From Marinococcus luteus_A (GTDB taxonomy: Bacteria > Bacillota > Bacilli > Bacillales > Marinococcaceae): DNA of 64,000 bases. The position numbers and the translations under genes were made by a program. The stretch covers positions 434,001 through 498,000 of the forward strand of contig NZ_JAXRUV010000001.1 of NCBI RefSeq assembly GCF_034497705.1, in the 5' to 3' direction. This document shows, piece after piece, positions 48,374 through 57,127 of the stretch (positions within the stretch are counted from its first letter, which is position 1; the number at the start of each line of letters is the position of its first letter). The notes beneath the pieces are model-generated. The model ran no database searches. It was given only the letters and a program-made list of their open reading frames with translations, and was not told the origin of the DNA.

Positions 48374-48601
48374 ATGAACAATAATGAACTATTTAACTTA
48401 GTCCAGGATATGTCATCGGCTGAAGCCCACGGGGCCAAAGGAAATTTTTTAGAAGATGACAATGATGACTTTATTCGCATTCAATTTAAAAACACTGATG
48501 GAAGTTATCACTCTGTCGCAGAATTTTCTACCGTAGCTTCTAAAGAAGAAGTTAAAGAACATCTAAAAGCTCTTGATTTACTAACTGAAGAAAATAAATG
48601 A
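48374..48601 (+). CDS. Hypothetical acidic protein, 75 residues
   Basis: An acidic small protein with an N-terminal helix (NNNELFNLVQDMSSAEAHGA), a beta pair (DFIRIQFKNTDGSYHSVAEF) and a C-terminal helix. RBS TAGGGAGGTATT lies 6 bases before ATG 48374; an almost identical leader occurs at the 48838 gene. It is flanked by terminators and so is its own unit. No family assigned. Confidence 0.55.
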   Translation: MNNNELFNLVQDMSSAEAHGAKGNFLEDDNDDFIRIQFKNTDGSYHSVAEFSTVASKEEVKEHLKALDLLTEENK

Positions 48602-48610
48602 GTAAAGCAC

Positions 48611-48642
48611 AAGCGTCTACCTCCGGGTAGGTGCTTTTTTAG
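48611..48642 (+). terminator. Terminator, first of a repeated type
   Basis: AAGCGTCTACC / GGTAGGTGCTT stem with T6. The sequence recurs at 49320-49347. Confidence 0.88.
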
Positions 48643-48701
48643 TAAGCAATAAACATACAGGAAATGAGCCGATATAAAAAAGAAAACGGCTGGTGTGTCT
48701 T

Positions 48702-48806
48702 GTGATTACTAAAGAAGATGTGAAAGAACTTTTAAGAAAACTGGATGAGTTATTGAATGAATGGAATAAATTAGAAGGGAAAGCTCCTAAAGATATAGAA
48801 ATGTGA
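48702..48806 (+). CDS. Small helical peptide, 34 residues
   Basis: GTG 48702 opens a charged helical peptide (TKEDVKELLRKLDELLNEWN). A 13-codon reading from ATG 48663 ends at the same place (TTGTGA), so translation may be coupled. The regular heptad-like pattern suggests coding, but there is no strong ribosome binding site. Confidence 0.4.
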   Translation: MITKEDVKELLRKLDELLNEWNKLEGKAPKDIEM

Positions 48807-48837
48807 CAACGAATCATATTCTAGGGAGGTATTCTGT

Positions 48838-49308
48838 ATGAATAGAGAAGAAATGAATATGAACATTAGTGATTGGAAGCAAGAAAACTCTGATGTTAAT
48901 TACATTGTGCAGAGTGAAAAAGGAAGAGAAGTTTACAAGCTACTAACTAGTATCGATAACAACTTTAATCGAAAGGAAATAGAGTTTGTTTATGTACAAA
49001 ATACTTTTAAAGATGATGAACCCTTGGAGCTTTATGTATTCACTGAAACAGACCTATTTATGTACAAAGCAATTGCAGATAAAGATTTCACTATGATCCA
49101 ACATAAATTAGATAAAGCTATAACGGCTATATCATTTAAAAACGAAATGTATGAAATAGCCTTAACGGTGGAAGGACAAAGTTATTTATTGTCACCTCAA
49201 GAAGAGTTATCAAGTGTAGATCAGGATAGAAAGCACGGAGTATTACCTTGGTTCGACAGATTGAGTGAGCTAGTATTAGAAATTTACCAGCACAAACTAC
49301 TAAAATAA
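48838..49308 (+). CDS. Hypothetical protein, 156 residues
   Basis: A soluble protein with a beta-rich middle (IEFVYVQNTFKDDEPLELYV, LFMYKAIADKDFTMIQHKLD) and a helical end (PWFDRLSELVLEIYQ). It may relate to small DUF3908-like proteins, though I am not certain. RBS TAGGGAGGTATT precedes ATG 48838 with the same spacing as at 48374, a shared leader. AT-rich; flanked by the repeated terminators. Likely moron cargo. Confidence 0.55.
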   Translation: MNREEMNMNISDWKQENSDVNYIVQSEKGREVYKLLTSIDNNFNRKEIEFVYVQNTFKDDEPLELYVFTETDLFMYKAIADKDFTMIQHKLDKAITAISFKNEMYEIALTVEGQSYLLSPQEELSSVDQDRKHGVLPWFDRLSELVLEIYQHKLLK

Positions 49309-49319
49309 ATAATCAACTA

Positions 49320-49347
49320 AAAGCATCTACCTGCGGGTGGGTGCTTT
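49320..49347 (+). terminator. Terminator, second copy of the repeated type
   Basis: AAGCATCTACC / GGTGGGTGCTT with a short T-run, matching 48611-48642 in stem and loop (TACCTSCGGGT). Confidence 0.75.
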
Positions 49348-49382
49348 CAACAGCGTTCAATCAATTAAAAAGGGGGTTTCTA

Positions 49383-50057
49383 ATGGAGTTGGTATTGTTA
49401 GCCAATGTAAAAGAGAATTTACTAATGGATCCAGTATTGTTAGCGGCGTTAATAAGTGGAATTGGTGTTATTTTATCGGCACTAATAAGTGGATATGTTG
49501 CTCGTAGAACAGCTTCTAAAAGAGAATATATTAATACTATCACTGTAGAAAGAGCAAATTGGATTAATAATCTTAGAGAACAGTTTATTGAAATTAATGA
49601 TTTACTTGAACGATCTCGTGACTATACTCCTTTAATTGCTCGAAATAAAGAAAGGTTGAAACAATTGAGATATTTGCATAATCAAATCGATCTGCAAATG
49701 AATCCTAGTGAGTTAACGGTTAAAGAACACCAAAAAATTATTTTGGATAACATAGGTAAACTTTCACAAAGTAGTATTAAATATATTTCGCATAAAAAGT
49801 ATATTAATTATCTTCAACAAGTTATTTTAAAATCGGAATGGTCGAGGCTTAAGGTAGAGGCAATAAAGGGAGAAGAAATTAAAAAAATCGAAAATTTATC
49901 TATAGTAATTACAACTGCTCACAAAATTAATAAAACTCATTTCGAAAAGAGTTTAAAAAAAGATTTCTCAAATGAATTTAAGGAATTAAATGGAGAAGTA
50001 TATAAAGAAACTATTCCTGTAGTGAAGGAAGCCTTGAATTTAGTTGAAAATGATTAA
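49383..50057 (+). CDS. Membrane protein with cytoplasmic coiled coil
   Basis: A 224-residue protein. One membrane segment (about 18-40: VLLAALISGIGVILSALISG) is followed by a basic stretch (VARRTASKREY), the motif ERANWINNLREQFIEINDLL and a long helical domain. The ER-x-WI-x-x-LR motif is common to small one-helix proteins found in phage defence or exclusion loci. RBS AAAGGGGG lies 6 bases before ATG 49383. AT-rich, with its own terminator. Similar in layout, not in sequence, to the 45989 protein. Confidence 0.6.
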   Translation: MELVLLANVKENLLMDPVLLAALISGIGVILSALISGYVARRTASKREYINTITVERANWINNLREQFIEINDLLERSRDYTPLIARNKERLKQLRYLHNQIDLQMNPSELTVKEHQKIILDNIGKLSQSSIKYISHKKYINYLQQVILKSEWSRLKVEAIKGEEIKKIENLSIVITTAHKINKTHFEKSLKKDFSNEFKELNGEVYKETIPVVKEALNLVEND

Positions 50058-50061
50058 TTAT

Positions 50062-50093
50062 AAGCTGCCGCTCTTATTTGCGGTAGCTTTTTT
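50062..50093 (+). terminator. Terminator before the packaging operon
   Basis: AAGCTGCCGC / GCGGTAGCTT stem with an 8-base loop and T6. It separates accessory genes from terS. Confidence 0.9.
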
Positions 50094-50172
50094 GTTTGTT
50101 GAAAACAGATCTTACATGGGAACTGCGTGTTCCTGACCTGTTTTGAGCAAATAACATCAAGGAGGTGAGGTA

Positions 50173-50685
50173 GTGGCGAAAGGGAAATATGCCCGTTGGC
50201 TTGAACCAGAAGGCCTAACATTATTGGAAGGCTGGGCAAGAGATGGCCTCACGGACGAGCAAATTGCCCACAATATGGGCATTGCCACCGGCACGTTATA
50301 CGAATACAAGAAAAAGTATGCTGAGATAAACGAGGCCTTAAAAGCGGGCAAGGAAGTTGTGGATTTGAAAGTGGAGAATGCATTACTCCGGCGTGCGTTG
50401 GGTTATGAGTACGAAGAAATCACCTATGAATTTGGCGAAGAAACCAAGCGAGTTACGAAGCAGCAAACGCCGGATACCACCGCCCAGATCTTTTGGTTAA
50501 AGAATCGAAAACCGAAAGAATGGAGAGACAAACAGGACCATATGCACAGTGGACCGGAGGGCGGCCCGATTGAACACAAACGGCAAATAGACCTGTCCAC
50601 CTTGTCGGAAGAGGAGCTGAACAACCTTGAAACTATCATCAGTCGATCTGCCGACAGCGAAGGAAATCCAACAGGAGAAGAGTAG
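50173..50685 (+). CDS. Terminase small subunit
   Basis: A 170-residue DNA-recognition subunit of the packaging motor. The N-terminal helix-turn-helix reads LTDEQIAHNMGIATGTLYEYKK; a helical oligomerisation part (VDLKVENALLRRALGYEYEE) and an acidic end follow. It starts at GTG 50173 with GGAGGTGAGG before it. It overlaps the large-subunit gene by 59 bases. The cos or pac site is expected near its 5' end but cannot be defined by eye. Confidence 0.88.
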   Translation: MAKGKYARWLEPEGLTLLEGWARDGLTDEQIAHNMGIATGTLYEYKKKYAEINEALKAGKEVVDLKVENALLRRALGYEYEEITYEFGEETKRVTKQQTPDTTAQIFWLKNRKPKEWRDKQDHMHSGPEGGPIEHKRQIDLSTLSEEELNNLETIISRSADSEGNPTGEE

Positions 50686-52090
50686 GCGGCGCTTGACCGA
50701 CTTTACCACCTACACGATGCCGGATTACAAAATCAACTGGCATCATGAAAATCTGTGCCATGCGTTGGACAAGATGGCCCGCCGGGAACTGAAGCGGCTT
50801 ATGGTCTTCATGCCGCCAAGACATGGCAAAAGCGAACTGGTGTCCCGCCGCTTTCCAGCTTATGTGCTGGGGCGGGACCCGAACGCCAACGTGATCGGCG
50901 CCAGCTACTCCGCAGACCTGGCCAGTTCCATGAACCGGGACGTGCAGCGCATTATCGACACGCCGGGCTATCGGGAACTGTTCCCCGAAACCACGCTGAA
51001 CGGGACCAATGTGAAGACGGCTTCCCAGGGCAGCTATCTGCGGAACAGTGAAGGCTTTGAAATTGTCGGTCACAAGGGCAACTACAAGTCGGCCGGCGTG
51101 AATGGCCCGATCACCGGTTTCGGTGCGGATTTTGCCATCATCGACGACCCGGTGAAAAACCGACAGGATGCCGAATCGAAAGCGTTCCGGGACCGTCTCG
51201 ACGACTGGTTCTCCTCCACGCTGTACACCCGGTTGGAAGAAGAGGCGTGTATTTTGATCACTCTCACCCGTTGGCACGAGGATGATCTGGCCGGACGGCT
51301 TCTGGCACGGGCGGCGAATAACCCCGATGCGGAACAGTGGGAAGTCATCCGCTATCCGGCCGTCTTTGATGAAAAGATTGAAGATAAAGACCCGACCGAT
51401 CCTCGGGAGAACGGCCAGGCGTTATGGCCCGGAAAGTACGATGAGAAGCGGCTGAAAACGACGAAGGCGACCGTTGGCTCCTACGACTGGTCGGCGCTGT
51501 ATCAGCAGGTTCCGACCCCGAGCGAAGGCGGCATTTTGAAACGCCATTATTTTATGTATTACAAGCACCCGCCGAATGTGAAGAAGTTCGATCAGATTAT
51601 TCAGTCCTGGGACATGACATTCAAGGACAAAAAAGGCTCTGATTTTGTGGTCGGCCAGGTGTGGGGGCGCATCGGAGCGGACAAATACCTGCTTGATCAA
51701 GTGCGGGACCGCCTCGATTTCAGCGCCACGGTACAAGCTGTGCGGAATCTCACCGCAAAATGGCCGTCGGCACATCTGAAACTGATTGAAGACAAAGCCA
51801 ATGGACCGGCCGTCATGACCACGCTGAAAAAGCAGATCAACGGCCTGGTCCCGGTGGAGCCGAACGGAAGCAAGCTCTCCCGGGCGTTCGCCATTACGCC
51901 GGATTTGGAAGCGGGGAACATTTACATTCCCGACCCGTCGCTGGCGTCCTGGACGAACGACTTTCTGGAGGAATGTGCCGCGTTTCCAAACAGCACGAAC
52001 GACGACCAGGTGGACTGTATGTCGCAGGGTGTGTACCGACTCATGACCACGACCGGCAAAAAACCAAAAGTCAAAGTACGTTCCACTTAA
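50627..52090 (+). CDS. terL: Terminase large subunit
   Basis: A 487-residue packaging ATPase and nuclease. The N-terminal ATPase shows an adenine-binding region, the Walker A-like PPRHGKSELVSRRFPA at about residue 64, and Walker B FAIIDDPVKN at about 172. The C-terminal RNase H-like nuclease has the first Asp in IIQSWDMTFKDKKGSDFVV and the second in LIEDKANGPAV, with DDQVDCMSQG near the end. TTG 50627 with GAGGAG upstream is the likely start. Sequence style is that of Bacillus/Listeria siphoviruses and PBSX-like elements. Confidence 0.95.
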   Translation: MKLSSVDLPTAKEIQQEKSRRRLTDFTTYTMPDYKINWHHENLCHALDKMARRELKRLMVFMPPRHGKSELVSRRFPAYVLGRDPNANVIGASYSADLASSMNRDVQRIIDTPGYRELFPETTLNGTNVKTASQGSYLRNSEGFEIVGHKGNYKSAGVNGPITGFGADFAIIDDPVKNRQDAESKAFRDRLDDWFSSTLYTRLEEEACILITLTRWHEDDLAGRLLARAANNPDAEQWEVIRYPAVFDEKIEDKDPTDPRENGQALWPGKYDEKRLKTTKATVGSYDWSALYQQVPTPSEGGILKRHYFMYYKHPPNVKKFDQIIQSWDMTFKDKKGSDFVVGQVWGRIGADKYLLDQVRDRLDFSATVQAVRNLTAKWPSAHLKLIEDKANGPAVMTTLKKQINGLVPVEPNGSKLSRAFAITPDLEAGNIYIPDPSLASWTNDFLEECAAFPNSTNDDQVDCMSQGVYRLMTTTGKKPKVKVRST

Positions 52091-52105
52091 AGGAGGTGGC
52101 CGCGC

Positions 52106-53542
52106 ATGGCCCAAACCCAGGCGATTGTAACCGGCGACGGCGAAGTGCTGTCCAAAGGTTACATGGATCAATATTTAACCAAAAGTAAAGAAGAAGCGGG
52201 ATCGAATCAGATGGTCACAGACGTGTTCAACAACGCCTATACCCAGGACGGCCTGGTACAGCCGCTGTACGTTCTGGAAAATCTGGCGCACCTTCTGGAG
52301 ATCAGCACCCCGCATTACCGCGCATGCAAAACGAAGGCGCGGGACACGGCCGGCATCGGCTGGTATCTGGAACCGGTGCAGGATTTAAACAGAGAGCCCA
52401 GTGAAGAACAGAAAGAAGCAGCAACCACGTTTCTTAAACGCCCGAACCCGGACGAGTCCTTAAGCGAAATGGCGGAGAAAGTATTCGTGGATTTCGAGAG
52501 CACGGGCAACGGCGACATCGAAGTGATTCGGGATCCGAACACCGGCCTGGTATCGCACTTGCTGCATATCCCTTCTCATACCGTCCGGGCGGCGTATGAC
52601 GGCCGACGCTTTGTCCAGTCCCGTAACGGCCGGCAGGTATGGTTCAAAAAGTTTGGCGAAAAAGAAGAACTGGACGCCCGTACCGGTGTGTTTCGTCAAG
52701 TGGAAAGCGACGAGCACAGAGCCACAGAAATCATTCATCTGAAAAACTACACCAGCCGCTCCGATTATTACGGGATTCCCGACATTATGCCGGCCCTGAG
52801 CGCGGTGATTGGCGACCGGGAGCGGCAGGAGTACAACATCAGTTTCTTTAATAACCATGCCGTTCCCGCTTACGCCGTGACGGTGACCGGCGCAGAACTC
52901 GACAGCGACACCGAACGGAAAATTGAAGAGTTTTTCAAATCGGGCGTCAAGGATCACAATCATTCCACGCTGGTTCTGGCTGCGTCCCGAGAGGAGGGCG
53001 AACCGAAAGAGGAGCCGATCAAGTTTGACTTTCAGGCGCTCTCCACGGACACCAAAGAAGCCAGTTTCCGCATGTTCCGGCAGGACAACCGCGACGAGAT
53101 TCTTTCCGCGCATGGTGTCCCGCCGTACCGTGCCGGCATCGTGGTGGAAGGACAGCTCGGCGGTTCCTCCGCCCAGGAAACGACGGAGATTTATAAGCAG
53201 TCCGTGATTGCTCCGAAGCAGGAGCGCTTTGAAGACGTGATGAACCGTGTACTGGACGAGGCGGGTGTCACCGAATGGCAGTTCCGGCTCAATCAGATCG
53301 ACACCAGGGACGTCACTGCCGAGGTCAAACGCTATCAGCAGCTGATGAACCTTGGCGTATACAGCCCCAACGATCTGCGGGAAGCCTTCGGGGAGGAACG
53401 GATCGACGACCCGGCGATGGATCAGCATTTCATTGGTGGGCGCCCGGTTTCATCCTCCGGCGGCAGAGCCACACAGGGAGAAATCAAGTCGACCAAAGAC
53501 CTGCATGATCAACTGGTGGCCATTGCTACCAAGGAGGCGTGA
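52106..53542 (+). CDS. Portal protein (PBSX family)
   Basis: A 478-residue portal that forms the dodecameric DNA gate at one capsid vertex. Typical elements are PLYVLENLAHLLEISTPHYRACKTKARDT, here beginning at about residue 51, GNGDIEVIRDPNTGLVSHLLHI and YYGIPDIMPALSAV. The C-terminal region holds HGVPPYRAGIVVEGQLGGSSAQE. RBS AAAGGAGGTGG lies before ATG 52106, 15 bases after terL. The PBSX-type portal family includes this pattern of YYG-P-x-x-AL. Confidence 0.92.
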   Translation: MAQTQAIVTGDGEVLSKGYMDQYLTKSKEEAGSNQMVTDVFNNAYTQDGLVQPLYVLENLAHLLEISTPHYRACKTKARDTAGIGWYLEPVQDLNREPSEEQKEAATTFLKRPNPDESLSEMAEKVFVDFESTGNGDIEVIRDPNTGLVSHLLHIPSHTVRAAYDGRRFVQSRNGRQVWFKKFGEKEELDARTGVFRQVESDEHRATEIIHLKNYTSRSDYYGIPDIMPALSAVIGDRERQEYNISFFNNHAVPAYAVTVTGAELDSDTERKIEEFFKSGVKDHNHSTLVLAASREEGEPKEEPIKFDFQALSTDTKEASFRMFRQDNRDEILSAHGVPPYRAGIVVEGQLGGSSAQETTEIYKQSVIAPKQERFEDVMNRVLDEAGVTEWQFRLNQIDTRDVTAEVKRYQQLMNLGVYSPNDLREAFGEERIDDPAMDQHFIGGRPVSSSGGRATQGEIKSTKDLHDQLVAIATKEA

Positions 53543-53548
53543 GCGACC

Positions 53549-54403
53549 ATGAAACAGAGCACCGCTTCCCAAATGCTTGCGCCAGTGAAAAAGTTTTTGG
53601 TGTATCACTGCGAACTCCCGGCCTTCACCAAAGGAGATCAAATGGTCGAGGACGCCGAAGAAGCGCTCCAAAATAAACTCAACCGGCTGCAGGACGGCCT
53701 GGAAGCCATGTTTATTCAAGTGATCCGGGACGAGGGGATTCTGCCGTCCGATGTAGATGCCCAGCGGGCGATTGTGGCCCGGGTGTTGGATGAGCCGTTC
53801 GAGAACATGAAAGAAACGATTGCGGACGACAGCGTGGAAGTTGCGGAACTCGGCCGGCAGATGGCCTTCGATGACTTCCGCTCGTTCGGGATCGACTTCA
53901 GCAGCACCGATTTCAGCGAAGAGGTCCGGGATCAGCTCCGCAACCAGGTATATGAATTTTCCACCGACACCTTTGAGCGTATTCAGGGAGACTTCCAGGA
54001 AACCCTGGCCAAAGGATATGCCGACGGGAAAGGCATCGACGACATAGCGGATGATTTAAGCAAAGATTTCCGCAGCCTCCGGGAAAGCCGCCTGGCGTTG
54101 ATTGCCCGGAACGAGGTGCAGGGAGCGCAGAACGAAGGTTCGCACCGGACGATGGAAGAGTACGAGATTGAGTACGAGCAATGGTTGAGCGTGGGCGACA
54201 CGCGCGTCCGCGATACCAATGAAGCGAGCCATGTGGATATGCACGGCGAAGTCGTGGAGGTAGGCGAAGATTTTTCAAACGGGCTGCGCTATCCGGGCGA
54301 CCGGCGGGGAGCCAAAGCAGAATACATGAACTGCCGCTGCCGGGCGCGGCCGTATATCCCGCGCGAGGATGAACACATTACCAGCACCCCGTATTACCCA
54401 TAA
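53549..54403 (+). CDS. MuF/SPP1 gp7-like head morphogenesis protein
   Basis: A 284-residue minor head protein bound to the portal. The C-terminal MuF domain (about 180-280) shows ARNEVQGAQNEGSHRTMEEY, the DTRVRDTNEASHVDMHGEVV segment, and the closing Cys pattern MNCRCRARPYIP. The N-terminal part is helical with acidic stretches. RBS AAGGAGGCG precedes ATG 53549, 6 bases after the portal stop. There is no toxin domain behind the MuF part. Confidence 0.9.
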   Translation: MKQSTASQMLAPVKKFLVYHCELPAFTKGDQMVEDAEEALQNKLNRLQDGLEAMFIQVIRDEGILPSDVDAQRAIVARVLDEPFENMKETIADDSVEVAELGRQMAFDDFRSFGIDFSSTDFSEEVRDQLRNQVYEFSTDTFERIQGDFQETLAKGYADGKGIDDIADDLSKDFRSLRESRLALIARNEVQGAQNEGSHRTMEEYEIEYEQWLSVGDTRVRDTNEASHVDMHGEVVEVGEDFSNGLRYPGDRRGAKAEYMNCRCRARPYIPREDEHITSTPYYP

Positions 54404-54407
54404 GCAT

Positions 54408-54433
54408 AAGCTTCCGCCAAGGGAGCTTTTTTT
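54408..54433 (+). terminator. Hairpin with T-run inside the structural operon
   Basis: AAGCTTCC / GGGAGCTT with a 5-base loop and T7, between the MuF and XkdF genes. It probably works as a partial terminator that lowers downstream or upstream expression ratios. Confidence 0.7.
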
Positions 54434-54457
54434 ATGCTGGAAAGGAGGTGAAACGCA

Positions 54458-56077
54458 ATGACACAAGCAGCGAAACAATCAACAGGAAGGAGTGAGAGCA
54501 TGAGCATGAGCATGAACGAATTAACCGGCCCGGTGATCACCAAGAACGACGAGGAGCGCGTAGTGGAAGCACCCGTCCTGGTCCCGGATGAACCGGACTC
54601 CGACGAAGACGTGGTGAGTGCTGATAAGATTCGGCAGTTAGCACACAAATTCGTGGAGGATTACGGCAACATCGACCTGCAGCACTCCCTCAATAACGTG
54701 GGAAACCTGGTCGAAAGCTACATTTCCAAGACGGACATGGACTATGACATGGGAGACTCCACGGTGACGGTCCCGAAAGGAAGCTGGATGATGGCCGTCC
54801 GCGTGACGGATGACGACAGCTGGAACGCAGTCAAAAGCGGAGCGCTTGGAGGCTTCTCCATTATGGGCGTCCCGAAAATGACGCTCAAATCCAAGCACGA
54901 CAACAGCCTGAAAAACGCCGCGGAGCATAACGCGCTGAAACGGACCACCCTGGACGACCTGGGCGATGATTACGTGGTGAACGCGGTATCCCTGGTCGAT
55001 GAACCGGCGGTCCCGAAAGCCAAATGGGTGTCGATCAAAAGCAAAACAAAGTCCACCCGGGAGTCAGCCACCGCCGACACGGTACAAAAAGCCGTCAGCG
55101 GATCACTCGAACACCGGCAGCGGATCGTTGAGGACGAAATGGACAACATCTTTTTTACGATGGATCAGATTCCTTTCATCCATGCGACGTTTCAGAACCT
55201 GCTCGTCATGCGGGTGCATAACGACTACGGCATGAAGTTCATGCAGGTCGAATACGAAATGGACGAGGAAGGCAAAGTGACCTTCACCTCCCAGCCGGAG
55301 GAAGTGACGATTGAGGAGCAGATCGTGCCGGTGGAAAACGGAGCTCGTATGAGTGCTCAACTTAGTCAGCAAGGCAACTCTGCCGACCCGTCCACGAAAG
55401 CGTCACAGGTAATCAACGACGGGAACGCCGTGGCCAACGCTGCTGAACACGAACTCAACAGCAACCAGAAGTCGTTCCTGCAAAAGGCGTCAGAACTGCT
55501 CGGAATTTCTCCAGCGGGGAAAGCCGGGCGGACCATTTCGGACGCGAACTACGACAACCTGGTGGAAGTGAAAAAGCGGGTGGATACACTCGTGGACCAG
55601 GCGGAAAAGGAACGCGCGGAAAAATCGAATCAACATGGGGGCGAGGATATGAACAAAGAAGAGATCAAGGAGATTGTCAAAAGCACGATGCGCGATGAAT
55701 TAGCGCCGATGCTTCAAGAGGCCAATCAGCAGGAGCCGGAGGGATCGAAGAAAGGGGCAGACGATGAAAACAACAGTGGAGCAGCTGAAAACGGAACTGC
55801 CGGCAGTCACAAAGAAACCGGAGAAAACGGCGGAGACGACAGCGAGTCCAGCGAAAAATCCAAAGGAACCGGCGAAGGCGGAGAAAACGGCGAAGGCGGA
55901 GAATCTTCCGAAACCGTAGCCAAGTCGGAGTACGACAAAGCCGTGGAAGAACTGGAACAACTGAAAAAACATCGTCCGCTGTCGCAGCGGCTTGCCGGAC
56001 AAGACGGTGATGAACCCGCTCAAAAGGCCGATACCGATACCGGCCGGGACATGCTCGGGTACAAAAAGAAAGCGTAA
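54458..56077 (+). CDS. XkdF-like prohead protease with C-terminal scaffold
   Basis: A 539-residue protein. The N-terminal XkdF domain (about 20-190) contains DIQHSLNN-like NIDLQHSLNNVGNLVESYI, KGSWMMAVRVTDDDSWNAVK, and GGFSIMGVPKM, the pattern of phage putative serine proteases. A middle part and a long charged, Gly/Glu-rich C-terminal region act presumably as scaffold. An internal ATG with a ribosome binding site at 55649 starts the scaffold part alone in the same frame. RBS AAAGGAGGTG precedes ATG 54458. It stands directly before the capsid gene, as expected for protease and scaffold. Confidence 0.85.
   Translation: MTQAAKQSTGRSESMSMSMNELTGPVITKNDEERVVEAPVLVPDEPDSDEDVVSADKIRQLAHKFVEDYGNIDLQHSLNNVGNLVESYISKTDMDYDMGDSTVTVPKGSWMMAVRVTDDDSWNAVKSGALGGFSIMGVPKMTLKSKHDNSLKNAAEHNALKRTTLDDLGDDYVVNAVSLVDEPAVPKAKWVSIKSKTKSTRESATADTVQKAVSGSLEHRQRIVEDEMDNIFFTMDQIPFIHATFQNLLVMRVHNDYGMKFMQVEYEMDEEGKVTFTSQPEEVTIEEQIVPVENGARMSAQLSQQGNSADPSTKASQVINDGNAVANAAEHELNSNQKSFLQKASELLGISPAGKAGRTISDANYDNLVEVKKRVDTLVDQAEKERAEKSNQHGGEDMNKEEIKEIVKSTMRDELAPMLQEANQQEPEGSKKGADDENNSGAAENGTAGSHKETGENGGDDSESSEKSKGTGEGGENGEGGESSETVAKSEYDKAVEELEQLKKHRPLSQRLAGQDGDEPAQKADTDTGRDMLGYKKKA
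55649..56077 (+). CDS. Nested in-frame scaffold protein
   Basis: ATG 55649, in frame with the XkdF gene, has GGGGGCGAGG 3-4 bases upstream. It would give a 142-residue protein starting MNKEEIKEIVKSTMRDELAP with a Gly/Glu/Ser-rich middle and a helix EYDKAVEELEQLKKH, typical of phage scaffolds. Nested protease/scaffold pairs are known from lambda (C/Nu3) and others. Independent expression is inferred. Confidence 0.55.
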   Translation: MNKEEIKEIVKSTMRDELAPMLQEANQQEPEGSKKGADDENNSGAAENGTAGSHKETGENGGDDSESSEKSKGTGEGGENGEGGESSETVAKSEYDKAVEELEQLKKHRPLSQRLAGQDGDEPAQKADTDTGRDMLGYKKKA

Positions 56078-56142
56078 AGACGAACGCCCGCTGCCAATAG
56101 GTGTTTCGCACAATCTGACTACCACACAGGAGGTATTTTTTT

Positions 56143-57078
56143 ATGGAAGATAACGCGCAATTACTCAAAAATATTCAAAACGCGGTGAAGGCCATTCAAA
56201 CGAGCGACATTGGTTCGAGCGTTCTGTCCCGGCAGAAGCAGAGCCAGTTTGTCCGCACGGTGTCCGAGGCGACACGTATTTTGGACGACGCCCGCCAGAT
56301 CAACATGAACTCCCACACGTATGACATTGACCGCATCGGTTTCGCGTCCCGGTTTATGCGCGGGGCAAATGAAGGCGAAGACCCGGAAGAAACATCGAAA
56401 CCGAACTTCGACACCAACACGCTCGAAGCCAAGGAACTGATTGCGATTGCCGGGTTCACGGATTCCACGCTCGAAGACAACATTGAGGGCGAGAATTTTG
56501 AAAACACGCTCCTGACCCTGATTGCGGACCGCTCTGGGGTGGACCTCGAAGAACTGTTCCTTAACGGGGATCGGGATTCGAGCGACAGCTTACTGCAAGT
56601 GATCGACGGCTGGTTGAAGAAAGCAGCCAACGAACTGGACGGCGGCGCAAGCGAACCGGACTTCGACACAGAAGACGTGGAGACTATGTTCGATGAAATG
56701 ATCAACGGGATTGATAAGAAATACCTCCGCCGCCGGGAAGACTGGAAGCTGTACGTCCACTGGGACATTGAGGATTCGTACCGTAACCTGCTTCGGGACC
56801 GTGGAACCGGCCTTGGTGACAGCGCTCAGACCCAGGCGAACCGTCTGGCCTACAAAGGCTTTGAAATCGTGGACAGCTCCAGTATGCCGGAAGGCAACGC
56901 GCTGCTTGTGCCGCGCTCGAATCTGGTCTATGGCATGTACCGCGACGTCCGCATTGAGCCGGACCGCAAACCACGCCAGCGTCTGACGGATTTCATCACG
57001 ACCATGCGTGTGGACTGCCACTATGAAGACGAAAATGCGGCGATCGTGGCCAAAGGCTTTGAAGGATCGTCCTCTTAA
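56143..57078 (+). CDS. Major capsid protein (HK97 fold)
   Basis: A 311-residue capsid subunit. Features are the N-terminal helix, DRIGFASRFMRGANEGED, the E-loop-like segment LEAKELIAIAGFTDSTLEDN, the A-domain part DWKLYVHWDIEDSYRNLLRD and LLVPRSNLVYGMYRDVRIEP near the end. It belongs to the P2-like/XkdG type of capsid proteins as far as the pattern shows. RBS AGGAGGTATT lies 8 bases before ATG 56143. Codon use is strongly biased, as for the most abundant virion protein. Confidence 0.9.
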   Translation: MEDNAQLLKNIQNAVKAIQTSDIGSSVLSRQKQSQFVRTVSEATRILDDARQINMNSHTYDIDRIGFASRFMRGANEGEDPEETSKPNFDTNTLEAKELIAIAGFTDSTLEDNIEGENFENTLLTLIADRSGVDLEELFLNGDRDSSDSLLQVIDGWLKKAANELDGGASEPDFDTEDVETMFDEMINGIDKKYLRRREDWKLYVHWDIEDSYRNLLRDRGTGLGDSAQTQANRLAYKGFEIVDSSSMPEGNALLVPRSNLVYGMYRDVRIEPDRKPRQRLTDFITTMRVDCHYEDENAAIVAKGFEGSSS

Positions 57079-57127
57079 TACTGACTCAACGAGTTAATAC
57101 TAACTAAACGAAAGCGAGGAATCACGG

